From contig NC_069659.1 of assembly GCF_027244095.1 (NCBI RefSeq), positions 358,913,250 through 358,977,249 on the forward strand: 64,000 bases of DNA, written 5' to 3'. Below are positions 21,627 through 61,909 of this stretch, in pieces (position 1 is the stretch's first letter; each line of letters opens with the position of its first letter). The notes under the pieces were generated by a model, which had not been told where the DNA came from, did no database searches, and was given only the letters and a program-made list of their open reading frames with translations. Position numbers and translations under genes: made by a program. The DNA is from Hemicordylus capensis. Lineage: Eukaryota > Chordata > Lepidosauria > Squamata > Cordylidae.

Positions 21627-21812
21627 CACTGTTCCCTCTAAGGCCTGCACATTTTCAATGTCCACTCAGTCATGTGTAGATCCCGCTCAGGTTGAATCAG
21701 GAAGGCCCGCCCCATTCTGAATGCACATGGTGCACACACAGTGCCTTGATCCTGCCGCCCAGAACAAAACTCATTCCACACACAGATGGAAAAAAAATTC
21801 AAGAGAACACTG
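21627..21812. mobile_element. hAT MITE, 186 bp, perfect 8-bp TSD
   Basis: Flanked by ctggttgc on both sides (21619-21626 and 21813-21820). Termini cactgttccctctaa and ttcaagagaacactg are imperfect inverted repeats. The 8-bp TSD points to the hAT superfamily. Relatives lie at 46474 and 52950-53034. Confidence 0.8.
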
Positions 21813-21849
21813 CTGGTTGCCTCAGTTGAAAGCTTATTCCCGGGCACTT

Positions 21850-23140
21850 CGTGACCAGAGCTCAGTAAGCAGGAATTAGCAAACAGGTATCCTGGAGTTT
21901 TGTGTGGAGTTTAGTGGGGAAGTGTGCAGGGGAGCTTGAAAAGAGTCCCCTTGCTCACACACACAGTGGGAAGAGAAGGCAAGTACTACTCCCTCTTTTA
22001 TATCACCAGGAGAAAAAGCTCGAACTCTTAAATAGCTGACAACTTCAGCTAATTTTAAAACAATCTCCAAAAACAGTAAACAGCCAACAAAACCAGTCAT
22101 GACAGTAGAGAGCCAGCAGGGGACGCCTCCCAGTGTATTGCACAGAGTGCCACATGTACGACTGCTTGCCCCATGGGCAGAAGTCCTGGGTGTGTGCTCG
22201 GTGCGAGGAGCTCCTGGCTCTCAGGGAACAAATTCATTCCCTTGAGACCAAGGTGGCTGATCTGGAAAAGCTCATGGAGTCGGAGAGGTACGTGGACGAG
22301 ACCTTCAGGGATGTGATAGAGGCATCCCACTCCCAGGCTGATGGTTCCTCTGCTGTCATGGAGAATGGAGGTCTCAAGGAAGGAGGACATCAGTCTGAGG
22401 AAGAAGGAAAGGCTCCTCTCTCACAGGGGATACTTGAGGGGGGGGCTCCTAGTAGTAACAGGTTGATCATTAGGGGTATAGAGAGACGGGTCTGTGACCT
22501 ACGTGTAGCCCACACGGTGACTTGCCTGCGAGGTGCAAAGGTTGCGGAGGTCACGTGACATCTTGATACTCAGGCAGTGCTGGGGGGGTGGAATCAGCTG
22601 TTGTGGTGGACATTGGCACCAACGTTGTTGGGAAATATAGTTGGGAGGTCCTGAAAGCAAAATTTAGGCTGCTAGGTAGCAGACCCCCAAGGTCCAGGAC
22701 CCCCAAGGACGCATTCTCAGACATGCTGCCTATTCCACACACATGGCCAGTGGGACAGGCACAGCTGAGGGGTCCCAATGCATTGCTGAGATGCTGGTGC
22801 CGGAAGGAGGGGTTTAGATTTATTAGGCCCTGGGATACATTTTGGGGCATGTGAAGCCTGTACAAAAGGGATGGGTTCCATTTGAACCGAGATGGAACCA
22901 GACCGCTGATGCTTAAAACCACAAAAGTCACGGAACAGCTTTTAAAATGACACCTGGTGGGCAGTATCTGGTCTGGCAAATGCCATCCCTTAAGGTGTGA
23001 GGGTGTCAAGGCTTCCAATAAACCAGAAGGGGGCAGAGCAGGGTCAGATGAAGAGCAGACAGAAGATGTGCTAGCTGGTCAAAGAGATCAAGTGGCCATC
23101 AGAAAGGTAGCATAGAACAGGCAGGAGATTCAGTGTGTGG
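21850..23140 (+). mobile_element. CR1 LINE 5' UTR and ORF1
   Basis: The 5' UTR resembles that of the 38150 element. ORF1 starts at about 22085 with a Cys pair (CTECHMYDCLPHGQKSWVCA), a coiled coil (LLALREQIHSLETKVADLEK) and the esterase blocks IIRGIERRV and VVDIGTNVVG. The frame is broken after about 22558, and the copy is cut where the Penelope-like element begins. Confidence 0.9.
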
Positions 23141-23144
23141 GCTG

Positions 23145-24560
23145 TGGCTCTATATTGGAACCTCTCTCTACATCTCTTGAATCTTTCCTTAAACCCTTTA
23201 TAGGCTTCATTCCTGCTTACTGGAAGGGATACTACGGATTTTTTGAACCACAACGAGTTGAACTTCATTCTTCTAAACATATTTTGGTTACTGTAGATGT
23301 AGTTTCTTTATATACCAATCTTCCCCAAGAGGAGGCACTGAATGTTACTGAACAGACTCTGAACACAAGGATCTTGTCAGAAGCCTCTAGACGTTGCTTA
23401 GAAATTTAGCAGAACTGGTGTTAACAAGGAATCTTTTTCAGTTTTCTCATAATTTATTGGCAGATCTTGGGAGTGGCAATGGGGTGTTGGTTTGCCCCCA
23501 AGTTGGCCAACCTTGGACCACACAGAACAATCACACATTCTGAAAGACAATCAGTTTGTGGAAAATATTGCAGCATATAAAAGATTCCTTGATGATGACT
23601 AGGTTCGGAAGAAGACTTAGGTGCGTTTCTTGATTTTTTTGCATACCATTCATCCCACTATTCAATTTCAGGCTTCAAATGGGATGGATAAGATACACTT
23701 TCTTGATGTGGAAGTCCACAGTGAGGGAGGCACTCTGATTACCAATGTGTATAGGAAACCTCCAGATGTTATCTCACAATTAAAATACAATAGTTATCAC
23801 CCAGGAACTCTCAGAAGGAATCTTCCCTATTCCCAGATGCTACATCTATGAAGGAACTGTCATGATCTAACTTATTTTTTGTAAACAAGCTAATTCTTTA
23901 AAAATACATCTTCCAGACAAAGGGTACCCATATTGTATTATTAAGGCGGCTTTTTGTAAAACTAAGAGTTTAGATAGAAACACACTGTTCTCCTCCAACT
24001 ATAATAACAAAAAGAACCCCTTAGGAAGGATGATAATTCCTGTTACTTTTGATACACATTCTTATGCTATTGAACAGATAATAAAAAAGCATTGGCATTG
24101 ACTATAGGATATTTCACCTATGTTTGCATGGAAATGAAGTCCTCATTTGAGAGAGATGCTGCTGCACAGTTGCATTAAAAAAATAAGGAAAGGGTCAAGA
24201 GTAACACATTAGATGGTGCCACACCTACATTTCCCTTGTGGGAATTGTTCTGTTTGCAACAATTGTGTTAGATTAAAAATGTTTAAGAATCCTCAGAACC
24301 TCCAGGAATATACAACTGGAGAATTTTTCAATTGTAACCCCAAGGGTGTGATATATGTGATGCAATGTCCTTGCATGTTGCTGTATGTGGGTGAAACAAC
24401 TAGGAACATTAAAACCAGGATTATCGCACATAAGAGTTCCATAAGGAAAGGAAACATACAGGCACCCCAAACACTTTTTGGAATTGAATCATAAAGCAGA
24501 AGATGTACATTAAAAAGTTAAGAAACATGAGGATAATATCAGTAGTATATTAGTGTGTCA
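23145..24560 (+). mobile_element. Penelope-like retroelement (RT + GIY-YIG), broken
   Basis: The reverse transcriptase segment HILVTVDVVSLYTNLPQEEA (about 23278-23337) is followed by IHFLDVEVHSEGGTLITNVY (about 23690-23750). Then come a Cys-rich motif CGNCSVCNNCVRL and a GIY-YIG nuclease domain (GVIYVMQCPCMLLYVGETTR, then an Arg/His segment) at 24213-24494. RT plus a C-terminal GIY-YIG with a preceding Cys motif identifies a Penelope-like element, most like the Neptune lineage. It is decayed and broken in several places. It follows directly on the CR1 copy. Confidence 0.85.
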
Positions 24561-24814
24561 AGAGTGTTTCTGGATCCATACACTTAAGACATGGACCCCA
24601 TTTGAATTAAATGGGGAGGCCAATTGGATATAAAGTATCAAGGTAGACTTTTGGCCATTGTGGGGGAATGTTTGGGATATATGATTTTTATGGAGATATA
24701 TCATAATTCAGTAACTTGCAAATTCCATGGATCCCAATGTAGTTTTAGATAGATTAGGTATTTATAAAGTTTATGAACTGGTCTCTCTCTATAGGTGAAT
24801 GTAGGTATACAGAA

Positions 24815-25058
24815 ACTGTCATACTTCAGACACATTATGCGAAGCTCCCTTGGGAAGTCTATAATGCTGGGGAAAGTTGAAGGAAAGAGAAGAAGAGGAT
24901 GACCAGCAGCCAGGTGGATGGACTCGATTATGACAGCCATGAATGCACCACTGAGAGACCTTAAAGGCCAAGTTGAAGACAGATCACCCTGGAGAGAATC
25001 TATCTATGTGATCGTTAAGAGTCGACACCGAATTGACGGCACTTAATCAATCAATCAG
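24815..25058 (+). mobile_element. RTE/BovB LINE 3' end
   Basis: The frame contains RHIMRSSLGKSIMLGKVEGK and RWMDSIMTAM, typical of the BovB RT C-terminus. The tail 'agtcgacaccgaattgacgg' plus 'cacttaatcaatcaatca' is the BovB 3' terminus. Truncated at the 5' side. Confidence 0.8.
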
Positions 25059-25184
25059 GTATACATCATTTGTAGTACACCATCTAAGAATCAGTTATAT
25101 TGACTTCACTTGGGAATAATATATTTGAGACTGTAGCTGCAGATCTCATTGGAATTAAGGGGACCTCTGGTTCTAGTGTTCACA

Positions 25185-25592
25185 GAGAGAAATTTTTCTC
25201 CCTCTCTCACAACACTAGAACCAGAGGTCACGTTGAGAAATGTAAGACAGACAAGAGGAAGTACTTTTTCACACAGCGTATAATTAATCTATGGAATTCC
25301 TTGCCATGGGATGTGGTGATGGCCACTAGCTTGGATGGCTTTGAAAGTAGCTTAGACAAATTCATAGAGGACAGGTCTATCAATGGCTACTAGTCTGGTG
25401 GCTGTGGGCCACATCCAGCCTCAGAGGCAGGATGCCTCTGAGTACCAGTTGCAGGGGAGGGAGGGCAGGCACACACCTCTTGCCTGTGGGCTCCCCAGCG
25501 GCATCTGGTGGGCCACTGTGTGAAACAGGATGCTGGACTGGATGGGCCTTCTTGGGCCTGATCCAGCAGGGCTGTTTCATATGTTCTAAGTT
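25185..25592 (+). mobile_element. CR1 LINE 3' end
   Basis: Encodes FFSLSHNTRTRGH, KYFFTQRIINLWNSLPWDVV and SINGY*, followed by the CR1 3' UTR ending 'gatccagcagggctgtttca'. Confidence 0.92.
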
Positions 25593-25794
25593 TAAGTAGT
25601 TTCAGAACCAGGTGCTCTTGAATACTATAGGTTTTGCAAGGTACAGGTGGCAATACCACCTGAGATACTTCCAGAGTATATAAACCAAAAGCATTTACAG
25701 AAGAGGCAGCACAGAGAGGATATTCACAGCAACAGAGTTGTAAAATAAATTACATGCTGAATGTTTAGTGAGTATGTTCATATCCTTTTCTACA

Positions 25795-26735
25795 TTTTAA
25801 ACTAACTATCTATCTATCTTTATATCTTTATTAGATTTGTATACCACCCTTCCAAAATGGCTCAGGGAGGTTTACAGCATGATAAAAACAATTAAAACAA
25901 GTTAACAATTAAAATCAAACTATTAAAACACAATAAAACCAATTAAATAGCTAAAAACCCTGGAAATCAGGACAACAATTTAAAACGGTTAGTCAATCAT
26001 TTAAAACCTTGGAATCCCAGGCCAAACAGAGAGGTCTTGAGGGCTCTCCTGAAGGCCAATAATGAACTCAGATGACGGATTTCTGCCGGGAGTGCCTTCC
26101 ACAGCCCAGGAGCAGCTAGAGAGAAGGGCTGCCTCTGAGTTGCCACCAGGCGCACTGGTGGTAACTGGAAACGGACTTCCTCAGATGACCTTAACGTGTG
26201 GCGGGGATCTTGCAGAAGAAGGCGCTCTCTAAGCTAACTCGGACCTAAGCCGTTCAGAGCTTTAAAGGAAATAACCAGCACTTTGTATTTTGCCAGGAAA
26301 CATATTGGCAGCCAGTGCAACGGTTTCAAAACAGGCATAATATGGTGTCTCTCCGGGTTGCCCCAGAGACCAGTCTGGCTGCTGCATTCTGAACTAACTG
26401 AACTTTCCAGACTATGTACAAAGGCAGCCCCATGTAGAGCTCATTGCAATAGTCAGGCCGGGAGGTTACCAGCTGGTGCACCACTCTTTTGAGGTCTTCC
26501 TCTTCAAGAAATGGACGCAGCTGTCGAATCAGCCGAAACTGACGGAAGGCACTCCTGGCCATGGCCTCCCCCTGAGATACCAGGGTGAGGCCTGGGTCCA
26601 GGAGTACTCCCAAGCGGCGCACCTGCTCCTTCTGGGGGAGTGTAACCCCACCCAGCACAGGAAGCTCTAACTCACCCCTCAGATTCTGAGCCCCCACAAT
26701 GAGCACCTCCGTCTTGCTTGGATTCATCTATATTA
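25795..26735 (-). mobile_element. L2 LINE, RT C-terminus and 3' end
   Basis: The reverse frame reads MNPSKTEVL, LGVLLDPGLTL, AFRQFRLIRQLRPFL, VVHQLVTSRPDYCN and LVQNAAARLVSGA, all L2-clade landmarks, then a decayed 3' part ('tggctgccaat' region) to a short AT-rich tail. Confidence 0.92.
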
Positions 26736-26737
26736 TA

Positions 26738-27170
26738 TCTCTCTCTCTCTATATATAGCCAATTCTCCTAAATGTACCTGTCGCTAATCCCATGCGTGGC
26801 AGATCTCGCGAGAATTTGTGATCGAGCTGCCGATTACTGACAGGGATGGTGGGGGTGGGGAGAGGCGTGGTGGCCTGGCGAGCCACTGGCTGCGGGGGAG
26901 AAGCCGGGGGGGGGGCAGAGAGAAGTGGCAGCCTGGCGAATGGCCGGCCGTGGGGCAGAAATGGGGAGGCAGAGAAAAGCAGCGGCTGCTTCTCCCCCTA
27001 CCCATGGCTGGCTGCCAGGGGAGGATGAAATGGAGCTGAAGGGGGGAGCGCGAAAAGCAGATTGCGGGAGAGAGGGAGAACTAAGGGTGCAGAGGCTCTG
27101 TGCCAGGCCAGCTCGTTCTGTATATTTTAGAAATTAAGTTAATGCACCATCTGACTCTTGTCAGCTAGTT
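26738..27170 (+). mobile_element. Possible second Helitron-like repeat
   Basis: Begins 'tctctctatatatagccaat' and contains 'gcagatctcgcgagaat', which resembles squamate Helitron 5' ends as I recall them. It ends near a small hairpin (ctgac/gtcag) followed by ctag and t, but the hairpin-to-CTAG spacing is wrong for a typical Helitron. Tentative. Confidence 0.3.
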
Positions 27171-27875
27171 ACTAATGTGTTTATATAATTGTTGGGAGAC
27201 GATATTAATAGAAATGGGCGGGGGAGGGGGAGATCTCACTGGACAAAGTTTGCCAGTCAGTTGGGCATGGCTGGGTGTATCGTACGTCGATGCGATGTGG
27301 AGTCACCACGTGGGAGTACAAGCAGCACAATTCATGACCGCCAGTGCCACGGAGGGAGACTGTGCTTCGGTCCAAAGGCGTCTGGCGCAGGGCATCCGAT
27401 TGCTGGAGGAGCTCCTTGTGCTGTGCTGCAGCACGCGAGTCCAAGCCGCTTGCGGACCAGTGCATCCCATACCTCAGAGGCAGAAGTTTCACTCCCTTGA
27501 AGCTTAGGACTCCCGTCGGGAGCATTCCCTTTGGGATTTTCCAAGACACATTTGTCTAGGTCCTGCTGCATATACTTGTGATGGCTTTTATCGTTACCAC
27601 AGAGAATTTATCGTGTTAATTGTCTTTTAAATATTTGGGTAGGTTTGATACTGGCTTTATTCAGATTACTCTTACGACCACATGGTACCTATCTTTTACA
27701 AAGTGAGCATAATCGTGGATCCTGATGGTTACTTTTATAATCAAGATTTAAATCAACACAGATAAAGATATAGAATACACATCCTGGGGTTGTTTTTTTT
27801 TTTGGGAGGGGGGGCTCTTGTTCACCAGTACATTCTTAGTGAGACCCTACAAGGTTTTGTATAGTCATGGCAGAG
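27171..27875. other. Unassigned intergenic sequence
   Basis: Mixed GC-rich then AT-rich sequence ending in a poly-T/poly-G run at 27786-27812. No recognisable gene or repeat. Confidence 0.4.
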
Positions 27876-27995
27876 ATCAAATGGCCATAAGAAAGACAGC
27901 ACACACTCTTCAGCGTATAGGCGCTTATGTGCCAGTTCCAGAAGCCTCCGAGCCAAGGTGGGTGAGCTGGAGTGCTTGACTGAGGATGAAAACGG
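27876..27995 (+). mobile_element. CR1 LINE fragment (start of ORF2)
   Basis: 'cagcgtataggcgcttatgt' and 'gggtgagctggagtgcttg' match 39755-39830 of the near-complete CR1, where ORF2 begins. Confidence 0.8.
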
Positions 27996-28185
27996 AGCTG
28001 TGTGTCTATTGATAGCGAGCTGCTCTTGTGTTAGCAAGCATGACTTGTCCCCTTTTTAGCTACGCAGAATCAGAATCTGCTCTGGCTGCATATGAATGGG
28101 AGATGGGGTGTGAGCTCTGTAAGATCTTCCTCTCATGGGATGGAGCCGCTCTGGGAAGAGCAGGAGGTTTCAAGTTCCCTCTCTG

Positions 28186-28884
28186 TAGGGTTGCCATATT
28201 CTGGCTCTCCATAATTTGCATATTATGTGAATTGGCTTGCAAAGAATTTGCATGTGCCAGTTAGCAACTGCACTTTCCACTTGACTTGTATTTGCTCTGG
28301 ATATCTACCAGCAATAGTTGGGGAAGATATCTTTTCCTGACCATTTCCCTTGACATATTAACAGTAGCAACAGAACAACAAAATAAAAATAATGCACAGC
28401 TTTTTAATTAAGGCTGAAATTCTGTACACACTTATCTGAGAGAAGATCGGATTGAAACCAAGGGTACTTACTTCTAAGTAGGCATGCACTGAATGGAAAG
28501 CTTAGAAAGTCCTTAAACATTACAGTACACAGCCGGGTGGGCAGGTAGTGATTCCCATCAGAAGCAAGCTCTCCTCTCAACTGCCCGAAAGAGATCCCCT
28601 GCTGATCACAAACCAGGCAACATTCCTCAGGGGATTACTGTACTTGTGGAAGTGAACACCTCCCAGCGAGCCTCCTGTGCTCCTCCTCCTCTCTTAATCC
28701 AAGTCCAGGGGTTGAGCAGAAGAGCGACGGCACGCTTTGTTCCACAGCTCCCCTTCTACAAGGGCTAGAGCTTAGCTTTCTTCTTTCTTAAAATGAAAGC
28801 TGGAATCTGGGTGGGCTAAGCAATTTGGGCGAGATGCTTCAAATCTGGGTGGCACCTGGAATTCTGGGTGGCGTGGCAACCCTA
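28186..28884. mobile_element. hAT-type non-autonomous transposon, 699 bp
   Basis: Terminal inverted repeats TAGGGTTGCCA at both ends, exact over 11 bp. The flanks cctctctg (28178-28185) and cctccctg (28885-28892) form an 8-bp target duplication with one change. The SINE on either side joins exactly without it. It has no transposase ORF. Confidence 0.85.
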
Positions 28885-28899
28885 CCTCCCTGGCAGCAT

Positions 28900-29034
28900 A
28901 AGATCAGGCCCAAGAATGCCCATCGAGTCCAGCCTCCTGCTTCACACAGTGGCCCACCAGATGCTTCTGGGGAGCCCACAGGCAAGTGGTGAGGGCCTGC
29001 CCTCTCTCCTGCTGTTGCTCCCCCGCAACAGGTA
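28900..29034 (-). mobile_element. CR1 3' tail inserted in the SINE
   Basis: Reversed CR1 3' end ('agatcaggcccaagaatgcc' to 'gcaacaggtac'), lying 15 bp right of the hAT element within the same SINE copy. Confidence 0.85.
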
Positions 29035-29109
29035 CATCTTCAAGATAGGACTGAGAAAGACTCCTGCCTGCGACCTTGGAGAAGCTGCTGCCAGTCTGTG
29101 CCAATGAAG

Positions 29110-30849
29110 TCTCTAGGCGGTCTACAGATTGGTATGCAGATTATCCTCTCTTCCCATTTGCGTGTCTGTGTACATCTCCCCACTCCCAGTGAAAACTTTG
29201 CCTGTTTGCCATCTTCATGGACCAGCCTTTTAAAAGTTCCTTAGCAAAGCACACACACCTGGAATCCTCAGTCGACCCTTCTGGAGCTGCCAAGCTTCTC
29301 CTCCTGGGTGATGGCAGCCACAAAATGGGCAACTCAGGGAAAGGCCAAGGAAGCCAGTTGCTTGGCTTGGCTTCAAAGAGCACAGCTTTGGCTACACAGG
29401 CCGTCAGTGGCCGCAAGACCCATGCCTCACTAAATGCCCCTCAACGCGGAGCTTCTGCAGCCTGGGGGACGCCGGCGGGGTGAGGGGAGAGGCAAAAGTC
29501 AAGCATCCCAGGCCTCACCGTGCAAGGGGAGAGGGGACTCCCGGGAGGTGGAAACAGGCAGCCGGAGAACCCTCAAGGCCTGGCTAAGAGAGGAGGCCTC
29601 CGCACACAGTGAGAGGCTGCAGTGGAAACCGGCTTGCCGGCTGCTGAAGGGGCCAAGCCCCCACTCAGGGCCGGGTGGTGGGAGTGCAGTTTCCTTCGGG
29701 CGGCCCACACCCCATCGGAGCGCCCCGTGTCGCACCAACACAGGTGGCCGCCATGCCTGCAGGCAGCTCCGGGGCAGCGCCTGGGAAAGCATCCCTGCTG
29801 CCGCCAGACTCCCGGCGGAGTGAGAGGGAGGCGGCCCGGCCCGGCCCGGCCGTCTTGGCCTGCACGGCTCCCTCCCTTCTGCGTGGCCCTGGCTGGCTGA
29901 TGCTTGTGCCTGGAGCCAACAGGCACTCCTGGACCTCGGTGCGAGCCAGGAGCAAACTGGCCTTGGCCACCAAGCGCCCCAAGTGCCACGGGCAACCGGG
30001 AGTCCTGGCAGACACAGCGTGGCCAGCGGAGCAGGGGCTCCGTTCTTTCCGAGGCTGGTGCAGCTGCGGAAGTGCTGAGAGGGAGGTGTGCTGCCAGCCC
30101 CCTTTCCCCTGCTAGTCAAAACTGTAAAGAAAAGGGGGCTATTTTCCCAAAGTGGCCCAGATGCACGTCCAGTCCCCTCAGGAGCGGCCAAGTGGTGGCT
30201 GCCCGGATGGTTGCTGAGCTGTGACCAAAGCGCTTTCCAGCAGGCCCAGGCCCGCCCCAGCACCACGGAGCAAGCAGCTGGGGGGGGGGGAGGAGGGGGC
30301 CCGGATTTGTGTCCCCCTGTGGTGCTGGCAGCCTCAGGCCCCTTGTGGGGTCCCCAGGTGGTGCTGAAGCGGCCGGGGGGGGGGGAGGATTCCCTGGGCA
30401 CTTGCTCAGAAGGCCCGCTCCCCAAGCCCAGGCAGTTGGCCGTGTGCCGGAGGGCCCAGGATCCAAAGCACTGCAGGTCAAGGGCACACAAGGAGTCCCC
30501 CTCTCTTGGGGGCAGGGAGGGAGCGGGCTGAGGATGGGGCTCCATCCTGGGCGAGGCCTTCTACGAGGAGGGAACAGCCCCCCCCCCCCCCCGCGCAGGC
30601 AGAGGCCCTTTGCTGCAGGCAAGCCTCCGAGCGGGCAGGGCCTGCCGTCCCAGCACCAAGCCCAGGATCTCCCCTCCTTGCACACGCTGCGTCTCCTCCT
30701 CCGAAACACAAGAGGCGGCGGCGGCGGCAGCAGCACACGCAAAGCCTCCAGCCGCCCTCGGCTGGGAAACTCCACCCCAACAGGCCTGTTGCAGACGCAG
30801 GGGGTTGCGGCGGGGGGGGGGGGAGCAGCTGCAGCGGCAGAGCATTTGA
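29110..30849. other. GC-rich intergenic sequence between ACAP2 and XXYLT1
   Basis: No gene supported. The long ORFs (29499-30545 minus, 30309-31154 plus) are Gly/Pro/Arg-rich, overlap each other and contain homopolymer runs. I see no exon of a known family. Confidence 0.4.
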
Positions 30850-30990
30850 CAGCACCCACAAGAACAGCCCTGCCGGATCAGGCCCCAGGAGGCCCACGCA
30901 GTGCAGCCTCCTGTTTCGCACAGGGGCCCTCCAGGGGCCTCTGGGGAGCCCACCGGCAAGAGGTCCGTGCCTGCCCTCCCTCCCTCCGCA
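30850..30990 (-). mobile_element. CR1 3' tail
   Basis: Reversed terminus 'agaacagccctgccggatca' through 'ggggagcccaccggcaagag'. Confidence 0.8.
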
Positions 30991-31160
30991 GGACAGCAGC
31001 CCTTCCTAGGCAGATCAGCACCACCCCAGCAGGGACAGGAGGGGCCCGGGGGTGGGGGGCAGAAGCGTCTCCCCCTCGCCTGGGGCTCCCACAAAGCCCC
31101 TCTGGGGCCCCGACGGCTGGGGCAACGGCCAGGGAAACACAGAGATGGGATTAAAGCAGC

Positions 31161-31166
31161 TTTATG
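31161..31166 (-). terminator. ACAP2: Possible ACAP2 polyadenylation signal (CATAAA)
   Basis: CATAAA on the minus strand about 70 nt after the stop, followed by a GU-rich stretch (CTCTGTGTTTCC). It is a weak variant and would give a very short 3' UTR, so a distal site is also possible. Confidence 0.35.
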
Positions 31167-31236
31167 TAGAAAAAGGAGAGAAGGCTCAGGCCACGGCTAT
31201 CGGCGGGGGGGGGGGGAGGAGATCCGGAGCGGCCCT

Positions 31237-60465
<29,229 letters not shown>

Positions 60466-60689
60466 CTACAAAAACCAAGGGAGGAAAGTCACCGTCACTC
60501 ATCTGGCAGCAAGAAGCAGGAGGCGGGGGGGAGCGAGGACCACAGCCAGCCAGCCGCCCCCGCTCAGGGCTGCCCAGGTCGGCCAGCATCACCCGCCCCC
60601 CACTCCTAACCCCAAGGGCAGCCGGAGGCCCAAACACAGGCGGGAGGGCTGGGCTCAGGTGCCAAGGACTCTGCACGCCGGTCTGGTGG

Positions 60690-60985
60690 GAGCCAGCCTG
60701 ACTGCTCCCCTGAGCTAAGCAGGGTCCGCCCTGGTTGCATACAAGTGGGAGACTAGAAGTGTGAGCAGAACTGCAAGAGATTCCCCTTCTTAGGGGATGG
60801 AGCCGCTCTGGGAAGAGCCTCTAGGTTCCCAGTTCCCTCCCTGGCAGCAGCATCTCCAAGGAGATAGGGCTGAGAGAGAGTCCTGCCTGCAGTCTTGGAG
60901 AAGCCGCTGCCAGTCTGTGGAGACAATACTGAGCTGGATGGACCCGCAGTCCGACTCAGTATAGGGCAGCTTCCTCTGTTCCTAT
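60690..60985 (+). mobile_element. 5S/tRNA chimeric SINE
   Basis: The head 'gagctaagcagggtccgccc' with 'aagtgggagac' follows the 5S rRNA pattern. A decayed tRNA-like middle and the tail 'gccgctgccagtctgtgg' to 'gggcagcttcctctgttcct' follow. Confidence 0.88.
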
Positions 60986-61222
60986 TATTATTATTATCAT
61001 TATCATTACATTTCTATCCTGCTCTTCCTCCAAGGAGCCCAGAGCGGTGTACTACATACTTGAGTTTCTCCTCACAACAACCCTGCGAGGTAGGTTAGGC
61101 TGAGAGAGAAGTGACTGGCCCAGAGTCACCCAGCTAGTTTCATGGCTGAATGGGGATTTGAACTCGGCTCTCCCCGGCCCTAGTCCAGCACTCTAACCAC
61201 TGCACCACGCTGGCTCCTATGG
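60985..61222 (-). mobile_element. CORE/MIR-type SINE, tail to tail with the previous SINE
   Basis: (ATT)n tail, then 'tgctcttcctccaaggagcc', 'gactggcccagagtcaccca' and a tRNA-like head ending 'accactgcaccacgctggct'. Confidence 0.88.
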
Positions 61223-61909
61223 CCATGTTGCTATGGCCCTGCCAGCCGCACCCTTCCCTCTGGAAAACGAGAGCTGGCTAAGGGCCCACCTCACAGGGCT
61301 GGGGCAGGTGCAAGCCACAGAGCCTGTCAATGCAGACTCTGCAGACCAAGGAGTGCTGTGTGTCTTGGCAGAACATCCTCTCCTCCTCCCTCGTAAGGCA
61401 GCCGCCCTGGCCCCACGTCAGAGGAGCGAGGAGCTCCACTCCCTGCTCTTCTGGCCGGAGGCTGGCGCGGCAGGCTCCCAGAAGAAGGGCCACAAGCCAC
61501 GGCTGAGAGCCACAGCAAGGCACCTCTCAAGCACCGGGACTTGCCCCAGAACTAGCAGGACGGACTCACTTGCCTGGAGCCCTTTCGTGTGACTGCAGCA
61601 GGAACGTCCCTTCTGCCAAAAAGACACCCGGCGGGGGGGGGGGGGAGCCCACAGCCACTGCCTGCCCCCCTCCGGATGGCTCCTAACCCCATGGGGGGCG
61701 GGGCTTCTGCTTGCCCATTTGCCCCCCCCCCCTGGCTGCAGACCTTTGTTCTGCCCAGCCAGCCAATCAAAGGCCCTTTCCACAAAGCCCCCTCCCCATC
61801 CTCCTCCTCTGCTGATAACATTGCTTTACAGTTCAATGAGCACACACAGCCGCCCCCCCCCCCAATCCAGTCTGGCCCCTCCATCCAGAGGAAAGGAGCG
61901 CTGGTTCCA
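61223..61909. other. ACAP2 intron sequence, unassigned
   Basis: No exon with the expected PH-domain N-terminal half (the region before WFSIQNN) was found here. GC-rich with several C-runs. Confidence 0.4.

Larger units (their letters stand above)
28010..29107 (+). mobile_element. 5S/tRNA chimeric SINE split by two insertions
   Basis: The head and middle are at 28010-28185 ('gcatgacttgtcccctt', 'atggagccgctctgggaaga'), then 28893-28899 ('gcagcat'), then 29035-29107 ('cttggagaagctgctgccag'). Read without the inserts it matches 60690-60985. The interruptions are a hAT element and a CR1 tail. Confidence 0.85.

Noticed and set aside
60466-61909. Further upstream ACAP2 exons
   Set aside because: No frame with acceptor and donor encodes the PH N-terminal half or BAR domain, so the next exon lies beyond this stretch.
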